Below are positions 43,281-51,749 of a stretch of DNA of 64,000 bases, in pieces (the stretch's first letter is position 1; every line of letters starts with the position of its first letter). The notes below the pieces were generated by a model. That model was not told the origin of the DNA. It ran no database searches and worked only from the letters and a program-made list of their open reading frames with translations. Origin of the DNA: Pandoraea anapnoica (GTDB taxonomy: Bacteria > Pseudomonadota > Gammaproteobacteria > Burkholderiales > Burkholderiaceae); the NCBI RefSeq assembly GCF_902459765.1, contig NZ_CABPSP010000008.1:62001-126000 (forward strand), read 5' to 3'. Position numbers and translations under genes: made by a program.

Positions 43281-44063
43281 TCAGGCGATGTTCATGGCTG
43301 CACGCGGCACGTAATGCAATGCACGACGCTCCAGCCACACCACTGCCGCGTAGGCCGCGATACCGATGACGGTCAGCCCGGCAATCGCGACGAACACCAT
43401 CGCGGTATTGCCCTGCCCTTCGCCGTACACCAGCAGATAACCGAGGCCACGGTCGCCACCGACCAGCTCGCCGACGGTCACGCCGATCACGGCCAGCGTC
43501 GACGCGATGCGCAGCCCGGCGAACAACGCCTGCATGGCCGACGGGAATTCCACGAAGCGGAAGATCTGCCAGCGGCGGCCGCACAGCGCGCGCACCAGAT
43601 TGACCATGTCGGGATCGACCGAGCGCACCGCGCCCAGCACGTTGATCATCACGGGGAAGAAGACGATCAGCACCGCGACGAGAATCTTCGGGTAGATCGT
43701 GTAACCCATCCACATCACGAACAGCGGCGCGAAGGCGACCTTCGGTGCGATCTGCAACGCGAGGATGTACGGCGAGAGCATGGCCTCGGTCGACGGCGAC
43801 AAGCCGAGGATCACGCCGATCAGCACGCCCAGCGCCGAGCCGATCACGAAACCGGCAATCACTTCAAGCGCCGTCACACCGATGTGCAGCCACAGGTTTT
43901 CCACCTGGAACATGCGCACGCCTTCGACGAGCGTCGACGACAGCTTGGGCAACACGAATTCGGGCACGCCGAATGCCGTCGGGCCCCATTGCCACACGGC
44001 CGCGAAGATCAGCAGCAGCAAGAAGCTACCGGCGGTCAATTGCGTTTTGGAAAGGGATTTCAT
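43281..44063 (-). CDS. NitT/TauT-type ABC transporter permease
   Basis: 260-residue inner-membrane protein with about six hydrophobic segments, including LLLLIFAAVWQWG near the start and VIAGFVIGSALGVLIGVILG. The cytoplasmic EAA loop FRFVEFPSAMQALFAGLRIA contacts the ATPase. It belongs to the BPD_transp_1 family of the SsuC/TauC branch. It works with the ATPase gene 43 bases upstream and the binding protein further down the operon. Confidence 0.93.
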   Translation of the reverse strand: MKSLSKTQLTAGSFLLLLIFAAVWQWGPTAFGVPEFVLPKLSSTLVEGVRMFQVENLWLHIGVTALEVIAGFVIGSALGVLIGVILGLSPSTEAMLSPYILALQIAPKVAFAPLFVMWMGYTIYPKILVAVLIVFFPVMINVLGAVRSVDPDMVNLVRALCGRRWQIFRFVEFPSAMQALFAGLRIASTLAVIGVTVGELVGGDRGLGYLLVYGEGQGNTAMVFVAIAGLTVIGIAAYAAVVWLERRALHYVPRAAMNIA

Positions 44064-44106
44064 AGCGGAGATTCCAGTGTCTTGTGCGAGGGCAAACCGG
44101 TGTGGA

Positions 44107-44976
44107 TCAACCGAGGTGGTCGTCGCGACCGACCTTGAGCAGTTCCATCAGATGCGCGACGTACTCGTTCATGCCCGCTTGCTTGCGGCGCTCGATGGGG
44201 TTGTCGCGATGCGGCAGATCGACGGTGATCTCTTCGATGATCGTGCCGGGACGCTCGCTCATTACGAACACGCGGTCCGACAGCGCAATCGCTTCCGCGA
44301 GATCGTGGGTGATCATCAGCGCGGTCTTGCCTTCGCTGGCGAGCATCTGCGCGAGGTCCTGCTGAAGCACCATCTTGGTTTGCGCATCGAGGGCCGAGAA
44401 CGGCTCGTCCATGAGCAGCACGTCCGGCTCGACGGCCAGCGTTCGGGCGAGTGCCGCACGTTGACGCATACCGCCCGAGAGCTGGTGCGGGTAGTGGTTC
44501 TCGAAACCCTTGAGGTGGCAACGCGCGAGCAGCGCCTTCGCGACTTCGGCGCGCTCGGCCTTGCTGCGGCCACGGATCTGCATCCCGAGTTCGACGTTCT
44601 TCTGAATCGAACGCCACGGCATGAGCAAGTCCTTTTGCAGCATGAACGCGACTTGTTGCGACGGGCCGCGTACCGGCTTGCCCGCCAACGTCACCTGCCC
44701 TTCGCTGGGCGCGTACAGACCGGCGCCCATGTTGAGCAGCGTGCTCTTGCCGCAGCCGCTCGGGCCGATCAGCGAGACGAACTCACCAGCTTTGATGCCG
44801 ATGGACACATCTGAGACGGCGGTCATCTCGCCCTTGCCCTGGCGATTTTTGAAACGACGCGTGACGCCGCGATATTCGATAGCGAACGGCAACGGTGCCG
44901 CTGCGGGCTGCGCGTGGCGCGCGTCGGCATACGCCTCGGCTGCGTTTGCGTCCTTCAACTGAATCGACCTGAGCAT
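44107..44976 (-). CDS. NitT/TauT-type ABC transporter ATPase
   Basis: 289 residues and first gene of the operon. Walker A SLIGPSGCGKSTLLNMGAGL, Q-loop FMLQKDLLMPW, signature HQLSGGMRQRAALARTLAV, Walker B VLLMDEPFSALDAQT and the switch ITHDLAEAIAL are all intact. It resembles SsuB/TauB, energising import of the compound caught by the binding protein. It is preceded by a 109-base leader downstream of the conserved box at 45075-45107. Confidence 0.94.
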   Translation of the reverse strand: MLRSIQLKDANAAEAYADARHAQPAAAPLPFAIEYRGVTRRFKNRQGKGEMTAVSDVSIGIKAGEFVSLIGPSGCGKSTLLNMGAGLYAPSEGQVTLAGKPVRGPSQQVAFMLQKDLLMPWRSIQKNVELGMQIRGRSKAERAEVAKALLARCHLKGFENHYPHQLSGGMRQRAALARTLAVEPDVLLMDEPFSALDAQTKMVLQQDLAQMLASEGKTALMITHDLAEAIALSDRVFVMSERPGTIIEEITVDLPHRDNPIERRKQAGMNEYVAHLMELLKVGRDDHLG

Positions 44977-45074
44977 GGGAAACCACCGTGTTTCTTGATG
45001 TTCAACTTGCCTCGGGCAGCCTGCGGCGACTGTTCGCTTGCACGGCTTGCCAGCCTGTCTTTCTTTTTCGCGTC

Positions 45075-45139
45075 ACGTTTTATATGTGAAACGTTGATTT
45101 ACTTATGGATCAATTATAGGGAGTGACGGCCGCAGTCAA
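45075..45139 (-). promoter_or_regulatory. Promoter and operator of the catabolic operon
   Basis: On the minus strand: TTGACT (45134-45139), 15 bases, then TATAAT (45113-45118), a strong sigma-70-type promoter with a slightly short spacer. Just downstream, 45075-45107 matches 27 of 33 bases of a box upstream of the porin gene. It includes an inverted repeat ACGTTT-N8-AAACGT (45075-45094) that would cover the start of transcription. A repressor site is the natural reading. Confidence 0.65.
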
Positions 45140-45206
45140 AATTGTTTTTTGACTAGGGGAAACCCGAATTCATGGGCTTTCCGGGGCGGCGCGCGATGTT
45201 TTGGGC

Positions 45207-45241
45207 AAAAAAAGCGCCGACGGGCAAAAGCCGGCCGGCGC
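45207..45241 (-). terminator. Porin terminator
   Basis: Imperfect hairpin GCGCCGACGGGC / GCCGGCCGGCGC with an AAAA loop, followed on the minus strand by seven T. It lies 46 bases beyond the porin stop and insulates the catabolic operon promoter just downstream. Confidence 0.8.
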
Positions 45242-45286
45242 ATCAAGAGAGACCACTGGGTGAAAAAGTAAAAGTGCGCGAACGCG

Positions 45287-46396
45287 TCAGAACGAGTGGT
45301 GCACGCCCGACATGATCACGAGTTGGTTCGACGTCGACGACGGGCTGATCGTGTTGATCGCCGTCACCGCGCCGTTGCCGCTCGCATGCTGGTACGCGCC
45401 GCTCACGTAGACCTGCGTGCGCTTGGAGAACGCGTAGACGTCGCCAAGGCTGACCTGTGTCCAGCGCTTGCCCGACATATTGGTCGTGGCCGCGCCGAAG
45501 GTGATCGTGTTCGGCACGCTCGTTGCGAAGTTCACGCCCGCGTCGAACGATTGATAAGTGTCGTTGTAGCCGGGGGACTGAAGCTTCACACGCGTGTACA
45601 GCGCGTGCAGCAGCCACGGCCCGAAACCATAGGACACACCCGCGCCCATGTTCTCGACATTCGATGCCGCGTAGGTCGCAACCGGCTGGCCCTGGAACGT
45701 GGCACCGCCGAGCGCCGCGACGTTCGGCGTGCGGTTGTTCTCGTTCGAGTAGACGGCCGATGCCTTGAAGCCGCCGTTCGTGTAGTTCGCGGCAACGCTC
45801 CACTTGCGACCGTTCGCGAAGTTCGTGTTGTTGCCGAACGAGAGCATCGCACCGGCCTTGAAGCCCATGTAATCCGGCGTGACGTAGCGCACCGAGTTAT
45901 CGACCTGCACGACGGACGTGTTGGCGAGTTCGTCGAGGTTGCCCGGGTGGAACATGTACCAGTTCATGCCCAGATAGGCCGTGCTGAACGGCCCCAGCCA
46001 GTCGAAGTTGAACGAGGTCATGTGGCCGATGGTGAGCGTGCCCATCTTGTCCGACTGCAAGCCGACCCACGACTGACGGTTGAACATCGAACCCGCCTTG
46101 ATCGTGTTGCCCGTGAGGGTGGAGAAGCCGTTTTCCAGCAGGAAGATGGCGCGATTGCCGCCGCCCAGATCTTCCACGCCACGCAGACCCCAGCGGTCCG
46201 GCTGCGAGCCGCCCTGCTGCGCAATCCAGTTCGAACTGCCGCCCTGGTTGTTCACGAATGCCACCCCGGCATCCATGCTGCCGTACAGCGTGACGTTGCT
46301 CTGTGCGTGTGCTGCGACCGGCACGCCGAGCGCCAGCAGCGTTGCCGCCGCGACCGTCGTCATGCCCGGGATCCGCCCCATCGGAAACCGCTTCAT
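45287..46396 (-). CDS. Gram-negative general-type porin
   Basis: 369 residues from ATG 46396, with AGGAG upstream. Signal peptide ending VPVAAHAQ, then SNVTLYGSMDAGVAFVNNQG, the classic start of betaproteobacterial (OmpC/Omp32-type) trimeric porins. It has WGLRGVEDLGGGNRAIFLLE and a C-terminal phenylalanine (VIMSGVHHSF). Expected to be a 16-strand barrel allowing small anionic solutes through the outer membrane. Its upstream region carries the same box as the ABC/catabolic operon at almost the same distance, so it is probably the dedicated outer-membrane entry route for the pathway substrate. Confidence 0.93.
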   Translation of the reverse strand: MKRFPMGRIPGMTTVAAATLLALGVPVAAHAQSNVTLYGSMDAGVAFVNNQGGSSNWIAQQGGSQPDRWGLRGVEDLGGGNRAIFLLENGFSTLTGNTIKAGSMFNRQSWVGLQSDKMGTLTIGHMTSFNFDWLGPFSTAYLGMNWYMFHPGNLDELANTSVVQVDNSVRYVTPDYMGFKAGAMLSFGNNTNFANGRKWSVAANYTNGGFKASAVYSNENNRTPNVAALGGATFQGQPVATYAASNVENMGAGVSYGFGPWLLHALYTRVKLQSPGYNDTYQSFDAGVNFATSVPNTITFGAATTNMSGKRWTQVSLGDVYAFSKRTQVYVSGAYQHASGNGAVTAINTISPSSTSNQLVIMSGVHHSF

Positions 46397-46496
46397 CTGT
46401 GAACTCCTGTCGTTCGATGATTCGAGAACGATGGATACGTCCGCCAAAAGCGCAGCCAGGCACGGGTCAGCCCGCACCCAATACGCTTGTTTTGTG

Positions 46497-46529
46497 ACGT
46501 TCCACCTGTGAAACGTTGGATTACTTATG
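46497..46529 (-). promoter_or_regulatory. Operator-like box upstream of the porin
   Basis: 33 bases, 27 identical to 45075-45107, with the core TGTGAAACGTTG and TTACTTATG unchanged. The inverted repeat is ACGTTC-N8-AAACGT (46497-46516). It begins 101 bases before the porin ATG (99 in the operon case). Unlike the operon, no clear TATAAT precedes it. Confidence 0.65.
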
Positions 46530-46781
46530 AAACCAACTGAGCGAAGCTTAGGCCAGGAGACTCCTGTCGCTCGCAGCGGAGATGCACGAATTGATAGCGG
46601 CAAATTGGCGTGATAACGCACGCGTGTTGGGCGGAGAAAATCCCTTGACGCAGGCACCCGGCATGACACCGAACGTCCCGTCCACGTTGCCGGAAGTCCC
46701 ATTCCGACAACGCTCGGTGTCACAGCCCGAACTCAGGATTTACCCGAGGAAGGCTTGCGGTCGATCGAATCAAAAACAATA

Positions 46782-46810
46782 ATATTTGAACATCATGTTC
46801 ATATTTGAAC
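46782..46810 (+). promoter_or_regulatory. Three-half-site operator before the FAD hydroxylase
   Basis: A 15-base palindrome TGAACATCATGTTCA (46787-46801) is formed by the direct repeat ATATTTGAAC (46782-46791 and 46801-46810) with an inverted half between. It is in the AT-rich leader 50-75 bases before ATG 46859. Likely bound by the IclR protein encoded downstream (48072-48932) or by the operon IclR. Confidence 0.5.
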
Positions 46811-46858
46811 GTTTTATTTTTTCCGATTCATCGAGACGCTCGTCAAAGGATGTCCCTC

Positions 46859-48016
46859 ATGCAAGCTCCCCTCATTGGCATCAACGGTGCCGGTATCGGC
46901 GGTCTGGCCGCCGCCATCGGACTGCTCCGCGCTGGTTTTCGTGTGCGCGTGTATGAGCAGGCGACGCAGTTCGCGCGCGTCGGTGCAGACATCAACCTGA
47001 CGCCGAATGCGGTGCGCGCGCTCGACGGACTGGGCGTTGGCGACGAGCTTCGCAAGACGGCCGCGCAGCCGAGCCATCGCATCAGCCGCATGTGGGATTC
47101 GGGTGAAACGACGTCGTGTCTGGAAATGGCGCAGACCGCGCAGACGAAGTACGGTGCGCCGCAGCTCACGATGCATCGCGCCGATTTGCTGCAAGCGCTG
47201 GAGCAAGCCGTTCCGGCGGAAGCAATTGCACTCGGCAAGAAGCTCGTATCGTTCGAAGCGCCGGACGCAGGACAAACGGGCAACATCCGTCTGACGTTCG
47301 CCGACGGCACGCATGACGACGTCGACGTGCTCATCGGTGCCGATGGCATCCATTCGGTCGTGCGCCGTGGCCTGTTCGGGCAGGAGTCGCCGGAGTTCAC
47401 CGGCGTGGTGGCGTACCGTGCCGTCGTCCCTGCCGAGAAGCTGAGCGGCGTGCCGAATCTCGGTGCGTTCACCAAGTGGTGGGGACCGAATCCGTCGAGC
47501 CAGATCGTGACGTTCCCGCTTAACCTCGGGCGTGACATCTTCGTGTTCGCCACCACACCGCAAGACAGCTGGACGCTCGAATCGTGGACCGCGCCCGGCG
47601 ACGTGCACGAGCTGCGCGCCATGTATGCCGACTATCACAGCGAAGCGCGCGCCCTGCTCGACGCATGCGACAGCGTGCTCAAATCGGCGCTTTACGTGCG
47701 CGATCCGCTGCCGCAATGGTCACGCGATCGTGTGTCGCTGCTGGGTGACGCGAGTCATCCGATGATGCCGTTCATGGCGCAGGGTGCAGGCATGGCCATC
47801 GAAGATGCTGTGGTACTGTCTCGCCACCTCGCGGATGCGGGTACGCACGCCGATGCGACCACGCTGGCGAATGCACTGGCACGCTACGAAGCCGCGCGTC
47901 GCGAGCGCACCGCACGCGTGCAGATCGGTTCGCGTGGCAATCAGTGGCTCAAGGAAGGCGGCAACGCCGACTGGGTCTACGAATACGACGCCTGGCAAGT
48001 GCCGCTCGCCGCCTGA
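46859..48016 (+). CDS. FAD-dependent hydroxylase, salicylate/6-hydroxynicotinate type
   Basis: 385 residues. ATG 46859 lies eight bases after AAAGGA; ATG 46850 is nearly as good. Class A flavoprotein hydroxylase: IGINGAGIGGLAAAIGLLRA (FAD), DVLIGADGIHSVVRR and SLLGDASHPMMPFMAQGAGM. The tail NADWVYEYDAWQVPL resembles salicylate 1-hydroxylase and 6-hydroxynicotinate 3-monooxygenase (NicC-like) enzymes, which replace a ring carboxylate with hydroxyl. It is divergent from the porin and followed by an IclR gene, so it probably supplies a dihydroxy intermediate to the neighbouring operon. Confidence 0.85.
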   Translation: MQAPLIGINGAGIGGLAAAIGLLRAGFRVRVYEQATQFARVGADINLTPNAVRALDGLGVGDELRKTAAQPSHRISRMWDSGETTSCLEMAQTAQTKYGAPQLTMHRADLLQALEQAVPAEAIALGKKLVSFEAPDAGQTGNIRLTFADGTHDDVDVLIGADGIHSVVRRGLFGQESPEFTGVVAYRAVVPAEKLSGVPNLGAFTKWWGPNPSSQIVTFPLNLGRDIFVFATTPQDSWTLESWTAPGDVHELRAMYADYHSEARALLDACDSVLKSALYVRDPLPQWSRDRVSLLGDASHPMMPFMAQGAGMAIEDAVVLSRHLADAGTHADATTLANALARYEAARRERTARVQIGSRGNQWLKEGGNADWVYEYDAWQVPLAA

Positions 48017-48071
48017 GTCCGTCAGGATTTCCGAGCATCGCCGTCCGATTTTGACGAAGGGATTCGAACGC

Positions 48072-48932
48072 ATGACGAAAGCAATGTCCGCCAACACGCC
48101 AGCCGCAGGTGCCTCTGAGACTGAAGCACAAGACACCGCGCAAACGGGCCTCGTGACGCCGGTCATGCGCGCGCTCAAGCTGCTGCGCTACGTGGCGGAC
48201 GGCGGCTCGACGGCGAATCTCAGCGACGTCGGACGTCGCATCGGCGTGAATCGGGTGACGGTCATGCGTCTGGTGGAAACGCTGCAATACGAGGGTGTGC
48301 TCGAACCGTTGCCGCACGGCGGACATCGGCTCGGTCTCGGGTTTCTGACGCTGGCCGCCAGCGCCCTCGCTGGCGAAGATCATCTCGCCACAGCACGACG
48401 CGTACTCACTCGCGTGACGAGCGAGACTGGACTGTCGAGTTATCTCACCGTGCTCGACGGCGCACAGGTGCGCTACCTCCTGTGCGAAACACCTGCCCTG
48501 CCCCTGGTGAGCAACATACGGGCAGGCAGCCGCGTCACAGCGCATCTGACGGCACCGGGCCGGTCGTTGCTGGCGCATCTGGGCACCGAGCGCCGCCGGG
48601 CCTTGCTCGGGCCTGAGCCGTTGGCGGCAGCCACTGCGCAGAGCGCGCGGACCTACGCTGCACTCGATGCACAGTTGTCCCGAGACCGCGAAGCCGGTTG
48701 TGCATGGAGTCAGGACGGCTTCGAAGCGGGTATCGACGCCTGCGCCGCTGCTGTGCTCGACGCGCACGGTCGGCCCTTGGCAGCCCTGAGCGTTGCCGGT
48801 CCCCGGGCGCTCGTCGGTACCGATTCGGTCACACGCGAGCGCACGGCTCGCGTCGTGAAGTCGGGCGCTGCCGATCTCGCCGTATTACTGGCAGACGCGC
48901 CAGCTTTCCTCGCGGCGGCGGAACGGGCTTGA
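48072..48932 (+). CDS. IclR-family transcriptional regulator
   Basis: 286 residues from ATG 48072. Winged helix-turn-helix in NLSDVGRRIGVNRVTVMRLV, then EGVLEPLPHGGHRLG and a C-terminal ligand domain (TSETGLSSYLTVLDGAQV, NIRAGSRVTAHLTAPGRSLL, GCAWSQDGFEAGIDACAAAV). It follows the FAD hydroxylase by 55 bases and most likely controls it. A second IclR protein sits in the large operon, so the pathway may be governed by two related regulators with different inducers. Confidence 0.92.
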   Translation: MTKAMSANTPAAGASETEAQDTAQTGLVTPVMRALKLLRYVADGGSTANLSDVGRRIGVNRVTVMRLVETLQYEGVLEPLPHGGHRLGLGFLTLAASALAGEDHLATARRVLTRVTSETGLSSYLTVLDGAQVRYLLCETPALPLVSNIRAGSRVTAHLTAPGRSLLAHLGTERRRALLGPEPLAAATAQSARTYAALDAQLSRDREAGCAWSQDGFEAGIDACAAAVLDAHGRPLAALSVAGPRALVGTDSVTRERTARVVKSGAADLAVLLADAPAFLAAAERA

Positions 48933-49195
48933 GTCGTCGCAGGCAACGTCATCCCTTTGAACATGCGGTATCCACGGCAATGCTGCTCGTCGCACACCTC
49001 CACACGTCAGCGGAAATCGTGCGCTCGCCAGCATTGCCACGACGCGCGGCGTAACACGCGGTAACGAAGTTTTCGCCTTACTTTCCCCTCTCCCCCCCCC
49101 TGAACACCCGTCTCGGTTGCTAGGATTTTCTGTAAGAGGCGCAGACATGCCACATCGATTCCGCGCATGTCGACGCCCGCTTTGCGGCGAATTCA

Positions 49196-50191
49196 ATGAC
49201 GAAGAACTCTCTGAAATGGCAGCATGTGGCGCTCGCCAGCGTGCTATGTGGTGCCTCGGCGTTTGCACAGGCACAGGAAGCCACCGTGTTTGCGGGCGGC
49301 ATGAACGCGCGTAACGACGATAACGCCCACACCTATGCGTGGGGTTTCGATTACCGTCAGGCGCTGAGCAAGCATTTCGCGACCAGCTTCACGTGGTTGA
49401 ACGAAGGCCACGTACCGGATCATCACCGCGACGGCTTCGCGGTGCAGGTCTGGGCGCACCAGCCGCTCTTCGACCGTCGATTCGATGTCGCGGTCGGCGT
49501 CGGCCCATACCACTATTACGACACTGTCCAAGGCAGTCGCGGACGCCGCTACGAAGACGATCACGGTTGGGGCGCAATGTTTTCCGTCGCGGCGACGTGG
49601 TACTTCGAGAGCCGCTGGTACGTGCAGGCGCGCGCCAACTATGTACAGTCGCCATCGAGCGTGAATTCCGTCACTTATTTGCTCGGCGTCGGCTATCAGT
49701 TGGAGAAGCCGTCGTCACCCGGCCCGTTGTCGGGCGGCTCCAAGCCGGGATTACCAACGGGAGATGTGCTGACTGTGATGGCGGGGCTGTCCGTGGTGAA
49801 CAGCCTCGATTCGCAGAATGCGGCGGCGGAGGCCATCGAATACCGCCACGGCTTCGGGCCGTGGTTCGACGGGACGGTGTCGCTCATCAACGAAGGACAC
49901 AGCGATATCGGGAGTCGTCAGGGCGCAGCGGCGCAGGTGTGGATCAAGGACGATTTCTTCGACGACCGCTTCAGCCTCGGTCTGGGCTTCGGCCCTTACG
50001 TCACGTGGAATAAGTACAAAGAGAACCGTGCGGCAGGCGGAGCGCAGAACGTAGTCGCCGGTTTGCTGACGATGAGCGCCGCCTACCGGTTTGCCGATCA
50101 CTGGGTCGGACGCATCTCGTGGAACCGCGTCGTCACCGGCTATGACCGCGACAGCGATATCTTCCTCGCGGGTGTCGGGTACAAGTTCTGA
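49196..50191 (+). CDS. Outer-membrane protein of two repeated half-barrels
   Basis: 331 residues with a signal peptide (WQHVALASVLCGASAFAQAQ). The mature part has two similar halves of about 145 residues. TVFAGGMNARNDDN, TSFTWLNEGHVPDHHRDGFA, VQVWAHQPLFDRRFDVAVGV in the first correspond to TVMAGLSVVNSLDS, TVSLINEGHSDIGSRQGAAA, AQVWIKDDFFDDRFSLGLGF in the second. The C-terminus is GVGYKF. Aromatic girdle residues and alternating strands indicate a beta-barrel. I do not recognise a named family; a lipid A-modifying or adhesive role is speculative. No strong ribosome site is seen before ATG 49196. Confidence 0.7.
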   Translation: MTKNSLKWQHVALASVLCGASAFAQAQEATVFAGGMNARNDDNAHTYAWGFDYRQALSKHFATSFTWLNEGHVPDHHRDGFAVQVWAHQPLFDRRFDVAVGVGPYHYYDTVQGSRGRRYEDDHGWGAMFSVAATWYFESRWYVQARANYVQSPSSVNSVTYLLGVGYQLEKPSSPGPLSGGSKPGLPTGDVLTVMAGLSVVNSLDSQNAAAEAIEYRHGFGPWFDGTVSLINEGHSDIGSRQGAAAQVWIKDDFFDDRFSLGLGFGPYVTWNKYKENRAAGGAQNVVAGLLTMSAAYRFADHWVGRISWNRVVTGYDRDSDIFLAGVGYKF

Positions 50192-50449
50192 CGCGTTGCG
50201 ACGTTCTGTCGCACTCCTGTTAATTAACATCTTCATTAGAGTCTTCGCTCGACATTCCCTGTGGATGCCGGGTACCTCGAAACCCTTATACGACGAGGGT
50301 TTCAAGGCGATTCATTCTTCGCAATTCATTGTTGCGCCGCATGCGGTTACTCCTGCGACGTGGTCGTCCTACCTTAGAGGCGTAGGCGGTGCCGGACTCG
50401 AAAGCGAGCTGGCCGACCACCCAAGAAAAGCAATGACAGGAGAATAATC

Positions 50450-50752
50450 ATGACCCGCACTCTTTCTCATCTGATGATCGCCGCAACCCTCGCTGTGGCC
50501 GCTGCCCCGGCAGCGTTCGCAGGCACCGGCGGCAATGGTTATCCGAACGAAAACTTCTTCTGGCAATCGAGCGTGTATAGCGAGCAGTTCGCCGTGCCAC
50601 GCGCTCAGGTCAAGCAAGAACTGATCGACGCACAAGGCTCGCTGACGCAGACCGATAGCCAGTACCCGGTCCTCAAGACCTACGGCAACCCGGTGGGCGC
50701 TCACGTGCAAGGCTCGACCGCGCTGATGAACTCGACTTATCGGGGGAATTGA
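50450..50752 (+). CDS. DUF4148-like small secreted protein
   Basis: 100 residues. ATG 50450 follows ACAGGAG. Signal peptide MTRTLSHLMIAATLAVAAAP with cleavage after AFA. The mature part contains VPRAQVKQELIDAQGSLTQT and YPVLKTYG, the pattern of DUF4148 proteins that are abundant in Burkholderiales. Periplasmic, function unknown. It ends before a strong hairpin terminator and stands as a single transcript. Confidence 0.8.
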   Translation: MTRTLSHLMIAATLAVAAAPAAFAGTGGNGYPNENFFWQSSVYSEQFAVPRAQVKQELIDAQGSLTQTDSQYPVLKTYGNPVGAHVQGSTALMNSTYRGN

Positions 50753-50835
50753 TCGGTCTTGATGATCGCACTGAGCTAAGCGTCGGAAGCAACTCGATTG
50801 AATCTGCGAAGACGCTCGGCGTTTAGCTCGGTCGC

Positions 50836-50875
50836 AAAGAAACACCTCGCGCAATTTGGCGGGGTGTTTCTTTTT
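50836..50875 (+). terminator. Terminator after the DUF4148 gene
   Basis: AAAGAAACACC pairs with GGTGTTTCTTT around a short inner CGC/GCG pairing, followed by TT. The A run on the other side makes it usable for the convergent ArsR-like gene at 50911 too. Confidence 0.8.
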
Positions 50876-50910
50876 GGCGACAGAAATCAGGGGGATCGTC
50901 GGCTGAGCGG

Positions 50911-51612
50911 TCAGACAGCGATGGTTGAAAGCTGGCGTTCGCCGAGCGGCGTGACGCGCAGCGCCCGTGCCTCGCGCGTGGGTTCGAGCCATTTGGCGTC
51001 GAGACAAGTGCTGAGCAGCGCAGCGCCCAAAGCGCCGCCGAGATGCGGCTTGCGCTCGCTCCAGTCCGGACAGGTACAAGCGAAGCGACGACGCCGTGTG
51101 TGCGCCTGAGTGAGATCGACACCGAGGGCAGTCAGCCCATCGGTGCCTGCCTCGGTGAGCGCGACGTCACTACCATCGACGCGAATCCATCGACGGTCAT
51201 GCATCCGCGCAAAGAGATCGACGGCGATCTCGCCAGCGAGATGGTCGTAGCAGGTGCGAGCGTGACGAAGGGGGATGGGGGTGGCACGGCTAACGGGCAC
51301 CGGACGCGGCCGAAGCTCCCGCGTGGCAAGGACAGCACTGGCAAGCGCCTCGATAGCCGCAGCCGTCTCCGGCGTGGCGATGCGGAAATACCGATGACGC
51401 CCCCGCGCCTCTTGCGCAAGAACGCCACCATCGACGAGACGCGCAAGATGCCCGCTGGCACTGGATGGCGATAACCCCGCCACCAACGCCAACTCGCCCG
51501 CAGGACGGGCAGAGCCATCCATCAACGCCCAGAGCATGGTCATGCGGCCTGCGTCGGCAAGGAGGGCGGCAAGGGAACTGACGCCCGGTTCGGCATCTCG
51601 TGCGGTGTCCAT
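50911..51612 (-). CDS. ArsR-like winged-helix regulator
   Basis: 233 residues from ATG 51612, preceded by AAAGGAG; a frame from 51666 lacks a site. The N-terminal domain (GRMTMLWALMDGSARPAGEL, LVAGLSPSSASGHLARLVDG, GRHRYFRIATPETAAAIEAL) is an ArsR-type winged helix. The C-terminal 100 residues carry several cysteines and histidines (HARTCYDHLAGEIAVDLF, FACTCPDWSERKPHLGGAL) that could bind metal or sense redox. This two-part form matches ArsR relatives that control detoxification genes. It is divergent from the P450 gene, its probable target. Confidence 0.85.
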   Translation of the reverse strand: MDTARDAEPGVSSLAALLADAGRMTMLWALMDGSARPAGELALVAGLSPSSASGHLARLVDGGVLAQEARGRHRYFRIATPETAAAIEALASAVLATRELRPRPVPVSRATPIPLRHARTCYDHLAGEIAVDLFARMHDRRWIRVDGSDVALTEAGTDGLTALGVDLTQAHTRRRRFACTCPDWSERKPHLGGALGAALLSTCLDAKWLEPTREARALRVTPLGERQLSTIAV

Positions 51613-51749
51613 GTCAGGACTCCTTTGAAGAATATGTCCGCAGTATAGGTCCGACGGTGCGTTCAACAGTTCAGGACATGATGAAACGTGGCAGACGCTT
51701 CATGACGCATCCTTGACATCATCGAGACAAGATTCAGAGGCCCTTCGCC

